From NCBI GenBank assembly GCA_018435605.1, contig JAHDNF010000026.1, positions 1 to 64,000 on the forward strand: a stretch of 64,000 bases of DNA, read 5' to 3'. The notes under the pieces were generated by a model. That model searched no databases. It was not told where the DNA came from and saw only the letters and a program-made list of their open reading frames with translations. The DNA is from a bacterium (GTDB taxonomy: Bacteria; Auribacterota; Auribacteria; Auribacterales; Auribacteraceae). The translations under genes and the position numbers were made by a program. Of this stretch, positions 32,186-42,371 are shown one piece after another; positions within the stretch are counted from its first letter, which is position 1, and each line of letters starts with the position of its first letter.

Positions 32186-33252
32186 TGCCGCCGCAAGTGC
32201 AGATAAATCCCGGGGACTCTATTTATAAATATTTCCTTCAAAAATCTATCGGAGGTGGTAGCTTTGGTGATTTATGGCTTGCGCATGACCAGACAATTTC
32301 CAGAGATGTTGCAGTAAAGGTGTTGGCTCAAGGTGTTACTATTGACGAACGTCTTCAGGAAGCACGAATCGGAAATCATTTGGAGCATCCTAATCTGGTG
32401 AAAATGCATTATGCGGATGTGGTGCAGTACAATGGAATCGACCTTGTTATTATTGCCATGGATTATCACGCAAACGGTTCTATCCTTTCCCGCGTAAATG
32501 CGGGCAATTTTATGCCAATTCCTGATGTAATTGGTTTCATGGCTGATATCTTGCGGGGGTTGGAATATCTGCACGAACTTAACCTTTATCACAATGATAT
32601 AAAACCAAATAACATTCTTATCGGGGACACTAACCAAGGTGTGTTGACCGACTATGGAATTACTTGTTTCTCACCAAATGGACAACCCGTACAACCAAGA
32701 AATTGGTATAAGCTCCATATTGCCCCAGAAATTCTCAACTCAAATCAGATCAATGTTCAAACGGATATTTATCAAGTAGGATTGACCGCATTTCGTTTGC
32801 TTAATGGAATTGGTTATATTCGCGATAAATTCAATGCGTTGGGAGAACATGAATATTATCAACTGGTTAAAAAAGGAAAAGTTATTCAGTCCAATGATTA
32901 TCAACCTTTTATCCCCCGTAACCTTAAAAGTGTTATTAATAAGGCTGTACATGTTGAACCTGATAAAAGGTATCAGTCAGCTGTTGAAATGCGCCGTGCT
33001 TTGGAGCGATTAAGTTACCCAGGATATTGGACATGTGATCCAACTGGAGCGTATATCGGATATAATAAAAAATATAAATTTAGATATGAAATAAATCCGA
33101 GAGGATCAAGATTGTTTGATTTTGTTGCATATAAGACAAACATATCTTCTGGCAGAGAAACTCAAATCGGTGATTATATATCAAAAAAAATCACAATAAA
33201 GGAAGTAAGAGTAAAAATGTCTAAATTCATGCAATGGGTGGTGACAGGGTGA
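32185..33252 (+). CDS. Serine/threonine protein kinase
   Basis: The 355-residue protein has an N-terminal kinase domain of about 275 residues: glycine loop IGGGSFGDLWLAHD, ATP-binding Lys in DVAVKVLA (about 42) and catalytic loop LYHNDIKPNNIL (about 133, HND in place of HRD). The metal site is LTDYGI (DYG in place of DFG), followed by IAPEIL. The key K, D, N and D are present, so activity is likely, of the non-RD type. An unrelated C-terminal 80-residue part follows (GYWTCDPTGAYIGYNKKYKF). It is encoded between hsdS and hsdR with the HAD and RuvC-like genes. Confidence 0.9.
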   Translation: MPPQVQINPGDSIYKYFLQKSIGGGSFGDLWLAHDQTISRDVAVKVLAQGVTIDERLQEARIGNHLEHPNLVKMHYADVVQYNGIDLVIIAMDYHANGSILSRVNAGNFMPIPDVIGFMADILRGLEYLHELNLYHNDIKPNNILIGDTNQGVLTDYGITCFSPNGQPVQPRNWYKLHIAPEILNSNQINVQTDIYQVGLTAFRLLNGIGYIRDKFNALGEHEYYQLVKKGKVIQSNDYQPFIPRNLKSVINKAVHVEPDKRYQSAVEMRRALERLSYPGYWTCDPTGAYIGYNKKYKFRYEINPRGSRLFDFVAYKTNISSGRETQIGDYISKKITIKEVRVKMSKFMQWVVTG

Positions 33253-33321
33253 ATCATTTAATACAACCAAAAGGCTTAGAAGCCTAATTTCTGGTGCCAA
33301 CTTTGGCAAGTAGAGGATAAT

Positions 33322-36300
33322 ATGAGTAACTTTCAGATAAATGAAAAATATCTTTCTCAAATCCCGGCTGTACAGCTCTTGATTGGATTGGGATTTGAAT
33401 ATTTAACACCAACACAAGCACTACACGAAAGGCAGGATAGAACATCCAACGTCTTGCTGGAAAATATTCTGCGCAATCAGCTCAAAGAAATAAACAGAAT
33501 TCGTTATAAAGGAAATGAGTATCTGTTTAGCGAAGAAAATGTTCAGTCTGCCATACAGAAGCTAAAAAACATTAAATACGACGGATTGCTAAAAACCAAT
33601 GAGGCTATTTATGATCTACTTACTTTAGGAACGGCAATGGAGCAGGCTATTGAGGGCGATTCAAAAAGTTTTAATTTGAATTATGTTGACTGGCGTAATC
33701 CCGATCGTAACAAGTTTCATGTCATTGTCGAATATAGTGTTGAACGTTCTCGAAGTACAGAAACTGCCCGGCCGGATATCGTCCTTTTTGTTAACGGAAT
33801 ACCATTTTGTATAATCGAATGTAAAGCACCACAGGTAGAAGTTGAACAGGCCGTTTCACAATCTATCAGAAACCAGACCGACGACTATATTCCGAAGTTA
33901 TTTACCTACGTTCAGATGGTACTTGCGCTGAACAAGAACAGTGCGATGTACGCAACTACTGGAACAGCCACAAAATTTTGGAGTGTCTGGAAAGAACCTC
34001 ATATGGAAAGCGGTGAGCGGGAATATAAAAATCTTGAAGAAATATTAAATCGACCTCTGCCTGAAGATATTATTACCCAAATAGCAAGAACTTTTTGTGT
34101 TAAATCAGAATTTTTAAAATCGGAACGGCTTATAACGGAACAAGACAAGGCGCTTTACTCCCTTTGCCGACCAGAGAGGCTGTTAGAGCTGGCATGGAAG
34201 TTTACGCTATTTGATGGTGGTATTAAAAAGATTGCTCGTTATCAACAGTATTTCGTTATCAAGTCCACTATGAATCGAGTTAAATATTTTGACAGCACCG
34301 GTTCACGCAAGGGAGGTGTGATCTGGCACACACAGGGTTCTGGTAAATCCCTGACTATGGTTATGCTTGCACGCAATCTAGCCTTAGATCCGGAAATCTT
34401 GAATCCTCGCATTGTTCTGGTTACCGATCGCGATGATTTGGATAAACAGTTGGGAAATACCTTTGTTGCCTGTGGTCTCGAAGCCAACCGAGCTACATCG
34501 GGTAGAAACCTATTAGAGTTGGTGGCTGAAAAAAAATCGGGCATTATCACCACACTCATTCATAAGTTTGACAAAGCTTACACTGTAAAAAAGTACAAGG
34601 ATGAGTCTCCCGATATTTTCATTCTTGTTGATGAAAGCCATCGAACCCAATTCGGCTCGTTTTCAGCTCGCATGAGGCAGATGTTTCCTCATGCCTGCTA
34701 TCTTGGCTTTACAGGTACTCCACTTCTAAAAAAAGAAAAAAATAATTTTACAAAATTTGGCGAACTGCTGGAACCACATTACTCCATAACTCAGGCAGTC
34801 GAAGACTGTACCGTTGTCCCTCTTTTGTATGAAGGTCGACATGTAGAGATGACCCAGAATCAAACTGCTGTGGATTTGTGGTTTGAGCGACATACACAGG
34901 GATTAACCAAAGAACAGCAGGCGGATCTAAAAAGAAAATACGCACGGGCAGAAATGCTGAACAAAGCGGATCAAGTTATTTATATGAGAGCCTTTGATAT
35001 CAGTGAACACTTTCGTTCCAATTGGCAAGGGACAGGATTCAAAGCACAGCTGGTTGCTCCGAACAAAGCATCTGCGCTTAAGTACAATGCCTATCTGAAT
35101 GAAATAGGTATTGTCACTTCTGAGGTTGTTATTTCACCACCGGATATGCGTGAAGGTTATGAAGAGACTGATGACGAAACAAACGATGATGTGGTGAAAT
35201 TCTGGCAAAAAATGATGAAACGATACGGTAGCGAGAAAGAGTACACCAAGCAGCTCATAAACCAGTTTAAACATGGTAGTGATCCTGAAGTTCTTATTGT
35301 TGTGGATAAGCTACTAACTGGTTTTGATGCTCCAAGAAACACTGTTCTTTATTTAAGCAGGGTTCTTAGAGAGCATACACTACTTCAGGCTATTGCTAGG
35401 GTCAACCGCCTTCATGAAGGTAAGGAGTACGGTTTTATCGTCGATTACGCAAGTGTCCTTGGTGAGCTGGATAAGGCACTAACTATGTATAGCGCTTTTG
35501 AAGGATTCGACGAGTCGGATCTTGTTGGTACTCTGACTTCTATTAACAACGAAATTGAAAAATTGCCGAGCCGATATTCTGATCTGTGGGATTTATTTAA
35601 AACAGTAAAGCACTCTCATGATGAAGAAGCATATGAGGTTTTGCTTGCTGATGATGAGCTAAGGGAAGAGTTTTATAGTCGCCTTTCTGAGTTTGCTAAG
35701 AACCTTGCTATTGCCCTCTCTTCTGAGAAGTTTTTGTCTGAGACGGATAAAAAAACTCTGTCCAGATACAAGGCTGATCTTTTAAAGTTTCAATCACTTA
35801 AGATATCTGTAAAGTTGCGTTATGCTGAAGCAATTGATTACCGGGATTATGAACCAAAAATCAAGAAGTTGTTGGATACCCATATTCAGGCCAATGAGGT
35901 TGTGCAACTTAACGAACCGGTAAATATCTTCGATGATAAAATGTTTAGTCAAGTGAAAGATGAACAAGGGATATCTCAAACAAAAAAAACTACAGCCTCA
36001 AAAGCCGATACAATTGCTCATGCTACAAAAAAAGTGATTACAGAAAAAATGGATGAAGATCCAGCTTTTTACGAAAATTTTTCAAAACTGATCCAGCGGG
36101 CGATTGAAGATTTTCGTGCAAAAAGAATATCGGACTTGGAGTATCTACATAATGTCGTTGATATCCGAAATAAAGTGGTTGGTAAGATTCATGACGATAT
36201 CCCTGATAATCTTTCCGATAATGAAGATGCCATGGCCTATTATGGTGTATTGAAACCTTTTTTTGAAAAACACGCATTGAGTGAAGAAGAATTTGAATCT

Positions 36301-36522
36301 ATGGCCGCAGATACGGCAATTAAAATACATGGCATTTTAGAAAAGCACAAAAAGGTTCATTTTTGGGATGATGAAGATGCACAAAAGCAAGTAATTAATG
36401 AGATCGATGATTACCTCTATGATGAAGTTAGAACAGAAAGAGGTATTGAATTATCCCTTGAACAGATGGATGAGATCATTGAAAAGGTCTTGCAGGTAGC
36501 GAAGCACAGGAGTCATAAATGA
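33322..36522 (+). CDS. hsdR: Type I restriction endonuclease subunit HsdR
   Basis: The 1066-residue protein carries an N-terminal PD-(D/E)XK nuclease (RPDIVLFVNGIPFCIIECKA, about 150-168) and Walker A HTQGSGKSLTMV (about 335). The DEAD-like box is LVDESHRTQFG (about 433), followed by STGTP-type LGFTGTPLL and helicase motif VI LLQAIARVNRLHEGKEYGFI. The C-terminal helical part binds the MTase. It is full-length and appears functional. ATP-driven translocation precedes cleavage at unmethylated targets. A GAGG site precedes the ATG. The 69-bp gap from the kinase contains a small TGCCAA/TTGGCA hairpin. Confidence 0.95.
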   Translation: MSNFQINEKYLSQIPAVQLLIGLGFEYLTPTQALHERQDRTSNVLLENILRNQLKEINRIRYKGNEYLFSEENVQSAIQKLKNIKYDGLLKTNEAIYDLLTLGTAMEQAIEGDSKSFNLNYVDWRNPDRNKFHVIVEYSVERSRSTETARPDIVLFVNGIPFCIIECKAPQVEVEQAVSQSIRNQTDDYIPKLFTYVQMVLALNKNSAMYATTGTATKFWSVWKEPHMESGEREYKNLEEILNRPLPEDIITQIARTFCVKSEFLKSERLITEQDKALYSLCRPERLLELAWKFTLFDGGIKKIARYQQYFVIKSTMNRVKYFDSTGSRKGGVIWHTQGSGKSLTMVMLARNLALDPEILNPRIVLVTDRDDLDKQLGNTFVACGLEANRATSGRNLLELVAEKKSGIITTLIHKFDKAYTVKKYKDESPDIFILVDESHRTQFGSFSARMRQMFPHACYLGFTGTPLLKKEKNNFTKFGELLEPHYSITQAVEDCTVVPLLYEGRHVEMTQNQTAVDLWFERHTQGLTKEQQADLKRKYARAEMLNKADQVIYMRAFDISEHFRSNWQGTGFKAQLVAPNKASALKYNAYLNEIGIVTSEVVISPPDMREGYEETDDETNDDVVKFWQKMMKRYGSEKEYTKQLINQFKHGSDPEVLIVVDKLLTGFDAPRNTVLYLSRVLREHTLLQAIARVNRLHEGKEYGFIVDYASVLGELDKALTMYSAFEGFDESDLVGTLTSINNEIEKLPSRYSDLWDLFKTVKHSHDEEAYEVLLADDELREEFYSRLSEFAKNLAIALSSEKFLSETDKKTLSRYKADLLKFQSLKISVKLRYAEAIDYRDYEPKIKKLLDTHIQANEVVQLNEPVNIFDDKMFSQVKDEQGISQTKKTTASKADTIAHATKKVITEKMDEDPAFYENFSKLIQRAIEDFRAKRISDLEYLHNVVDIRNKVVGKIHDDIPDNLSDNEDAMAYYGVLKPFFEKHALSEEEFESMAADTAIKIHGILEKHKKVHFWDDEDAQKQVINEIDDYLYDEVRTERGIELSLEQMDEIIEKVLQVAKHRSHK

Positions 36523-37247
36523 TGGAGTCAACAAATCATAACGATAAACATTCAATTGTTTATGGGCGAAAGGCCATCGATTATTGTCTTTTATATTGTG
36601 ATAGAAAAACGATGGAGATTGCGGTTCATCCTGATAGCACTGTTATTGTAAAAGCACCTACCGAATCCGATATTTTATTAATTGAAAAAAAAATAATTAA
36701 AAGAGCACGGTGGATTATCAGGCAACTGAATTATTTCAAACAGTTTACCCCCAAGACACCGGAGCGATGCTACGTGAATGGTGAAACTCACCTATATCTT
36801 GGAAGGCAATACCGTTTAAAAATTACGAAAGAGTCAACAAACTCTGTAAAATTATCTCGGGGATTTTTTCATATTACTTGTGGTAATGGCTCAACTGCTG
36901 AAGAAGTAAAGAAGTTGTTGGATCAATGGTATTTGGAGAAAGCTCAGTTGCAATTCAAGGAGAGTGTGGATCGATGCTGGGAAAAATTCAATGGATTTGG
37001 TGTTGAGAAACCTAATATATCGATCAAACGAATGCGAAAAAGATGGGGTAGTCTTTCAAATAAAGGGACAATGACTCTTAATCCTGATCTAATCAGAGCA
37101 CCTAAAGAATGTATTGACTATATTGTTATCCATGAGTTGTGTCATTTGAAATATCATAATCATAGCCCTGAATTTTATAAATTGCTCGATTCTGTCATTC
37201 CCGATTGGGAAAAGATCAAACATAATCTTGAACTCAGTATGGTTTAA
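36519..37247 (+). CDS. YgjP-type metallopeptidase (DUF45, M48-like)
   Basis: The 242-residue protein has the zinc motif IVIHELCHLKYHNHSPEF (HExxH with the third His in the next turn), preceded by KRMRKRWGSLSNKGTMTLNP, the YgjP/WLM signature. Such genes often close type I RM operons, and this start overlaps the hsdR stop by 4 bp. The substrate is unknown; a role in proteolytic control of HsdR is a family-level guess. Confidence 0.9.
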   Translation: MMESTNHNDKHSIVYGRKAIDYCLLYCDRKTMEIAVHPDSTVIVKAPTESDILLIEKKIIKRARWIIRQLNYFKQFTPKTPERCYVNGETHLYLGRQYRLKITKESTNSVKLSRGFFHITCGNGSTAEEVKKLLDQWYLEKAQLQFKESVDRCWEKFNGFGVEKPNISIKRMRKRWGSLSNKGTMTLNPDLIRAPKECIDYIVIHELCHLKYHNHSPEFYKLLDSVIPDWEKIKHNLELSMV

Positions 37248-37615
37248 GTATTAATGAAACGTCACTGGATTACGGTACTCAGTACGAAAATGTACGATCT
37301 TGAATTTATCAGTTGTATATTTTTATTAAAGATTTTGTTGGTTTTGAACTTAAAGTTTTTCACCCATAAAGTGAAGAACAATATCTTTTCAAGCTAATTC
37401 TCTTGTTTATAGTGTTTTAAGAAACTCTAAGCTTAAAAATATCGCTCAATTGAGGTAAAATTATCCATTTTTTAAGAAATTTTAATAACTTTCATATTAT
37501 AGCAAAAACGATAATAAATCAACCTTATATAACTTTTTTAAAATAAATCCATTGCATTATTTTTTCCCATCTTTTCCGTATCTGGGAATTATTGGAAAAA
37601 ATAATACAACAATTT
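37248..37615 (+). other. AT-rich intergenic region after the RM operon
   Basis: This stretch of 368 bp is AT-rich with long A and T runs. I see no credible gene, strong hairpin or repeat; it lies between the convergent ends of the peptidase and ATPase genes, where both transcripts must end. Confidence 0.6.
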
Positions 37616-38929
37616 TTATGACATATTCAAAAGCCATTTCCATAACGGAATAAAGCGTATTGTTTTATCTTTATGCTCTTCTGTCTCATCAAACTCATCG
37701 GTTATGACAAGAGCCTCTTTTTTATTCAGTTCGTCCATTCCCTTGAAAAGGCTTCTTAATTCCCGCTGTTTTGTCCGCTCATCAGATACATCCCAGCAGA
37801 CCTGTATCAGCTCTGTAACCTTAGTATTTTCCTTTATGAGAAAATCTACTTCTCTGTGATGCACATCCTTCCAGTAAAAAAGCTCTATTGCAGGATTTTG
37901 CATCTGCCTTCTTTTAAGCTCAAGAAAAACAATATTTTCTGCAAGCCTTCCAATATTCTCACTAAACCGGAAGCCTACAGCATTACTAAGCCCTGTATCT
38001 ATCGAATAAACCTTTCTAGGGCTTTTCTCCTGCTCTTTTACCTTGAATGAAAACCGCTTGAGGAAAAATATAAGATAAACATCCTCAAAATAGCCCGCAA
38101 ACTTTTCTATTGTATCAGCCGATGCATGAAGGAATTTTTCTATCGAGGAAAAGGTCGTTAAGTTTCCCGCATTGCTCAGGTAGTATTTTATGAGCGATTT
38201 CATTACCTGCGGTTTTCGAATCCTGAACCTTCTGAACAGGTCTTTAGTAAGAAGGTCATCGAAGTATTTGAGAATAATTTCCCTCTTCTGCTCGGATAAA
38301 GTAACTTCCGGAAACGACCCGAATTCCATGTATCTGCGAAGCAATCCACGAATCTCTGCTTCTTTTCCCGCAATATCAAGGAGGCTTTTATATTCTGTTT
38401 TGTTGAATGCAAGGAATTCAGTGAATGATAGCGGAAAAACTGTAAGGTCAAGATGCCTGCCTGTAAGAAGCGTTCCAAGCTCTCTGCTTAAAAGTTTTGC
38501 ATTTGAACCTGATACAACTATCTTTGCTTTTTTCAGCTCATGCATCATGCGAACCCATTTTTCCCATCCTTCAACTTCCTGCACTTCATCAAGGAATATA
38601 TATGGGGTGTCAGTAGGAAAAAGGAATTCACGGTAAACCTCAAAAATTTCTTCCATGAGTTTTGTATCAAGAGAAGTGAATCTGGGATCTTCAAAGTTTA
38701 CGAACAGGAGGTTTTCTTTCTTTATCCCTTTTTCTATAAGCCTTTTAGCCATTTGCCTCATGATATATGATTTTCCGGCTCTCCTTGGACCCGTTATAGT
38801 TATTACCTGATTTGAGCTAAAGAAAGCTTCCAGCCGGTCAAGATATTTTTCTCTTACAATTCCTGTTGCCTGCTCTGTTTTCCATATATTCCAGTCGTTT
38901 AATACTGCCAGAATCTCATTTTTGTTCAT
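37616..38929 (-). CDS. AAA ATPase with DUF4143 domain
   Basis: ATG 38929 (MNKNEILAVLNDWNIW) is preferred over one 7 codons upstream because a GAGG site is well spaced to it. The 437-residue protein has an AAA_14 module with Walker A ITGPRRAGKSYIM, Walker B PYIFLDEVQEVEGW and sensor VVSGSNAKLLSREL. A DUF4143 tail follows (KDVHHREVDFLIKENTKVTE), whose D/E-rich strand resembles a PD-(D/E)XK remnant. These proteins are frequent in archaea and anaerobic bacteria; their cellular function is not established. It is divergent from the next gene. Confidence 0.88.
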   Translation of the reverse strand: MNKNEILAVLNDWNIWKTEQATGIVREKYLDRLEAFFSSNQVITITGPRRAGKSYIMRQMAKRLIEKGIKKENLLFVNFEDPRFTSLDTKLMEEIFEVYREFLFPTDTPYIFLDEVQEVEGWEKWVRMMHELKKAKIVVSGSNAKLLSRELGTLLTGRHLDLTVFPLSFTEFLAFNKTEYKSLLDIAGKEAEIRGLLRRYMEFGSFPEVTLSEQKREIILKYFDDLLTKDLFRRFRIRKPQVMKSLIKYYLSNAGNLTTFSSIEKFLHASADTIEKFAGYFEDVYLIFFLKRFSFKVKEQEKSPRKVYSIDTGLSNAVGFRFSENIGRLAENIVFLELKRRQMQNPAIELFYWKDVHHREVDFLIKENTKVTELIQVCWDVSDERTKQRELRSLFKGMDELNKKEALVITDEFDETEEHKDKTIRFIPLWKWLLNMS

Positions 38930-39038
38930 AAAGCAACCTCTATTTGTCATAATTTGTAAATTTTACCTATTACAATGACAATAATACTAAAAAATTGCAG
39001 GTTGTCAAGAATGAAAATCAGAGTTATTATTTCAAATT

Positions 39039-40265
39039 ATGAAAACTAAACACGAATGGAACTTCAAAAAATATTTCAGAAAAGGCGCGTTCGGCTGGAA
39101 AGGAACTACCATTGCTACAAAAAGGCTGAAGGAAGCAGTATCTGAAATCAAAAAAGTGAACAAAACCGATCCTTTTCTTGCGGGCGACGGATGCATTATC
39201 CTGATGGAGTGCCTTTATCCTGCTCTTGAGCACATTGACAGCTCATCAGGCGCCTTAGGTAATGCTGTAAATAAGACGTTAAATGAGCTCATCCCTATTC
39301 TCATCGATGTTCCTGCCATTAAAGAAAAAAGAAAGAGATGGCTCGAGCAAATCTACAAGGCTATCCTCAATGACGGAGTCCAGTTTTTATCACCTGTGGA
39401 AGAATCATGGGGCAAAATATGCGTCTATCCTGACCTACTGAACGAATGGGCTGACAGACTGCTACCTGAAATAAAAGAAATCTGGTCAGGCAGAAAAGAA
39501 TTAAAATCTCATAGCTGTACTGATATCTGCCTCTCATGCCTTCTTGAATCAGGAAGGTATGATGAGCTTGAGAATCTTCTGGCTTTGCGCAAACGAAAAT
39601 TCTGGCCGTATGATAAATTCCAGGCAGAAGCATTAAAACGTCAAGGAATGACTTCAAAAGCCCTTGATTATGCGGATTCAATTATATCTGGAGATCATTA
39701 TGATGCTGAAATTATGCTGTTTTGTGAATCGCTTCTTATCCAGTCAGGATTAAAGGAAGAAGCATATAATAGATATGGACTGAATATAAGAGACGGCAGA
39801 ACCTATCTTTCCCAATTTAAGGCTATTGCAAAAAAGTATACTGACTATTCTGAGGAAAAGATACTTCTTGATCTCATAAATAATTCTGAGAACAAAGCGG
39901 CATGGTTTGCATCTGCAAGGCAAGCCGGATTTCTGGATATAGCTTTAGAATGCGCTAACTCAGGTTATGTTGATGTCAAAACATTGATTCGGGCAGGCAA
40001 AGATACTATCGAGACAGAGCCTGAGTTTTCGATGGCTGTTTCACTTCGGGCAATTACTCTCTTGCTTATGGGTTATGGGTATGAGATTACCAATCGTGAT
40101 GTGCTGGAAGCAGGCACGGTTTTTATCTTCTCGGCAAAGAAATTAGGCAAAATGCCGGATGCCATAAATGAGCTTAAGAATTTATTAAATCCTAAAGAGC
40201 GGAAATTAGATAAATTCGTGCGGGAAATACTGCAAAATATATTGAATGGACTAACTGAAAATTGA
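39039..40265 (+). CDS. Helical-repeat protein of unknown function
   Basis: The 408-residue protein is predicted all-helical with TPR-like spacing: LLESGRYDELENLLALRKRK, FQAEALKRQGMTSKALDYAD, ESLLIQSGLKEEAYNRYGLN. The front carries FKKYFRKGAFGWKGTTIATK, a basic stretch. No signal or catalytic motif is visible. I do not recognise the family. It shares a 109-bp divergent upstream region with the DUF4143 ATPase. Confidence 0.7.
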   Translation: MKTKHEWNFKKYFRKGAFGWKGTTIATKRLKEAVSEIKKVNKTDPFLAGDGCIILMECLYPALEHIDSSSGALGNAVNKTLNELIPILIDVPAIKEKRKRWLEQIYKAILNDGVQFLSPVEESWGKICVYPDLLNEWADRLLPEIKEIWSGRKELKSHSCTDICLSCLLESGRYDELENLLALRKRKFWPYDKFQAEALKRQGMTSKALDYADSIISGDHYDAEIMLFCESLLIQSGLKEEAYNRYGLNIRDGRTYLSQFKAIAKKYTDYSEEKILLDLINNSENKAAWFASARQAGFLDIALECANSGYVDVKTLIRAGKDTIETEPEFSMAVSLRAITLLLMGYGYEITNRDVLEAGTVFIFSAKKLGKMPDAINELKNLLNPKERKLDKFVREILQNILNGLTEN

Positions 40266-40370
40266 AGTCTTCAAACACTTTGGGGTTAAATCCACAGTAG
40301 TTGATAATATGAAAAAATTACCCCTCAATCATAGTACAAATTCTATTTAAAGTATTTTATTCTTTTTTCG

Positions 40371-41042
40371 ATGGGGATAAATTTTACAAGAGGTGCACAA
40401 AAAACGAAATTCCTCATTGTTTTCAACCGGCCGCTCTCCCATAGCGAAATCAACTATAAACTTAATCTTTCTTATAACAATAGCATCAAACTCCGAGAAT
40501 GGCTCACCAGAAAAATAATTCAATGTAAAACACCAAATATTACAAAAGGACGAATCTTTGATCTCACCATAAAAGGTAAACGGCTTCGGAGATTGCTTCT
40601 GAAAAATTTACCAAACGACAGGGTAATTAATATTTTACATTCGGCGAATAGTAGCTGGGATTATATTTCCCCACCGAAAAACCTTGATTATTTCAAATAC
40701 GCAAAAGTTGTTGCCAGCCCTCACCTGAAAACCCAACTTCTCGAAATTCTCTGTGATACTTGGCAACGAGCTGTCGATGAATATATCGGCAGAGGCATAA
40801 ATAGCCGACTTATTCCCGGAATCTATACTCGCGTCAAAGAAAAAAATCTTCCTGTCAACTGGAGCAATTTGATTGATGGACTCAAAGAAATGATTCAGCT
40901 TAACTTAATTGAAATCAAAAGCGAAGATAGCCGGAAAAATTATTTCAAATTGTCTGATGATGGAATTATCATCAAAAATTGGATTCATAAAATCAGACGA
41001 ATTGAGATGAATTATCCTCAGCAAAAATTTCTTTCATTTTAG
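40371..41042 (+). CDS. Winged-helix-like DNA-binding protein, unknown
   Basis: The 223-residue basic protein has an HTH-like N-terminus (LSHSEINYKLNLSYNNSIKL) and a second helix-rich part with NWSNLIDGLKEMIQLNLIEI, ending in a wing-like segment (SRKNYFKLSDDGIIIKNW). It may hold two winged helices, as in some archaeal-type regulators. Its last 50 bp overlap the end of the tyrosine recombinase on the other strand. The function is not known; a recombination or replication accessory role is possible. Confidence 0.55.
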   Translation: MGINFTRGAQKTKFLIVFNRPLSHSEINYKLNLSYNNSIKLREWLTRKIIQCKTPNITKGRIFDLTIKGKRLRRLLLKNLPNDRVINILHSANSSWDYISPPKNLDYFKYAKVVASPHLKTQLLEILCDTWQRAVDEYIGRGINSRLIPGIYTRVKEKNLPVNWSNLIDGLKEMIQLNLIEIKSEDSRKNYFKLSDDGIIIKNWIHKIRRIEMNYPQQKFLSF

Positions 41043-42345
41043 TTTTTAACTTCTTTTGTAATTTACTGTCATTGAATCCGGCTTGTGCTGATATTTCCAT
41101 AATAGCGCCCAGTTTTTTTACCATGGCCTGAATAGATTTATTATCTTCCTGTAAACGTGTAATTTCATCTTGTTGCCGTTCTAATCGGCTTTGGTGTAAT
41201 TTTTCCCGTTTCTTACTTTCTTCAAGTTCATTTTTTAAATCTTCCAAATTGCTCGCATAGATCCGCTTCTTCGCTGTCTTTTTATTTGCCGCTAAATAAG
41301 ATACATAAACATCAAGCTCCCTTGAACTTATCTTATGACCAAGCCGAAGATTGATTTCATCAGAATGCCAGCCCTGTTTGAACAAATGACATGCCATACC
41401 GGAACGCAAATCTTTCCAAGTCGGTTTATCACCATGGGGAATAGATTTTACTCCGGTTTTCAGTATAGCATTATCAAATACTTTTGTTGCCTGACGTTTC
41501 TCAAAATTGAATATTTTATCTTCCGGCTCAAAAGGAACGAATTTCCAATAACCTTTGCTTTTTTTATATTTCTCATCAGGTTTACGTTCCTTTTTTGTCT
41601 GATTTCCGGAAGGATCTGAAACGAAAATTTCTTTTCCTCTTTCAAATATGATGTCAAGGAACCTTACTGTTTCAGAATATAAAGTGATCTCGCTTCGCGT
41701 TTGCCTGCTTCGCTTTAAAGTTATTTTTGGTAAATTGACTAAGTATTCAGCCGACTTTGTCTCTGAATTGAATTGACGAGTAAAATCTTTTTTCGTTAAT
41801 TTCAAAATCGATGAGACGTTTTCACCAATATCCCACGAAAGCCAGAACAATAATAAATGTTCTGGCTTTGACAACACACTTACTACCTTTTTAAATCCTT
41901 CCTCATCGAGGAATCTGACATCTTTATCTTTTTTATCGGCGTAATACTCTAATATTTCTCTGACGATTTCTTCTTTTCCGGCAAGCCTGAACGGTTTACC
42001 CTTTAAAATTTTATTGTAATAGCTTCGTTTATCCTTAAACGGTAGCCCTTTTCTATTTTTGATATTGCCGTCTTCAAGATCGTCGTAAACCTTATTAATT
42101 TCTTCTTTTGTAAGGTTTTTCCATGGTTTGTTTTTGAACCATTGATTTACATTCTTGAATTTCCCGATATAGCCTTTAAGCGTTTTATAACAACCTTCGT
42201 CTAATTTAGTTAATCCGTTAATTCTCTTTAGCTTTCGTTCCTCGAACTCGAAGAATTCCGCAAAAAGTTTCCGGTTCTCTTTACAAATAAAATTATCGGC
42301 CAGAAGCTGTCTTTTTGCTCGCTCATAACTATCTTTCCATCCCAT
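40993..42345 (-). CDS. Divergent tyrosine recombinase (archaeal-like)
   Basis: The 450-residue protein has a C-terminal catalytic domain with TWKDLRSGMACHLFKQGW (HxxR-like position, His replaced by Thr/Lys context), LRLGHKISSRELDVYVSYL (GH and the nucleophile Tyr) and a beta-hairpin KITLKRSRQTRSEITLY. The first active-site Arg appears to be replaced, since the helix reads DIGENVSSILKL. It ends in a long coiled coil (HQSRLERQQDEITRLQEDNK). The pattern resembles archaeal and plasmid integrases more than XerC/D. Nested inverted repeats lie 27 bp upstream of its start. Confidence 0.7.
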   Translation of the reverse strand: MGWKDSYERAKRQLLADNFICKENRKLFAEFFEFEERKLKRINGLTKLDEGCYKTLKGYIGKFKNVNQWFKNKPWKNLTKEEINKVYDDLEDGNIKNRKGLPFKDKRSYYNKILKGKPFRLAGKEEIVREILEYYADKKDKDVRFLDEEGFKKVVSVLSKPEHLLLFWLSWDIGENVSSILKLTKKDFTRQFNSETKSAEYLVNLPKITLKRSRQTRSEITLYSETVRFLDIIFERGKEIFVSDPSGNQTKKERKPDEKYKKSKGYWKFVPFEPEDKIFNFEKRQATKVFDNAILKTGVKSIPHGDKPTWKDLRSGMACHLFKQGWHSDEINLRLGHKISSRELDVYVSYLAANKKTAKKRIYASNLEDLKNELEESKKREKLHQSRLERQQDEITRLQEDNKSIQAMVKKLGAIMEISAQAGFNDSKLQKKLKTKMKEIFAEDNSSQFV

Positions 42346-42371
42346 GGAAAAGAATATACTTACAAATATAT

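Noticed and set aside
24936-37247. BREX or Pgl system because of the kinase
   Set aside because: There is no PglX/PglZ/BrxC; hsdM, hsdS and hsdR motifs are those of a standard type I RM system.
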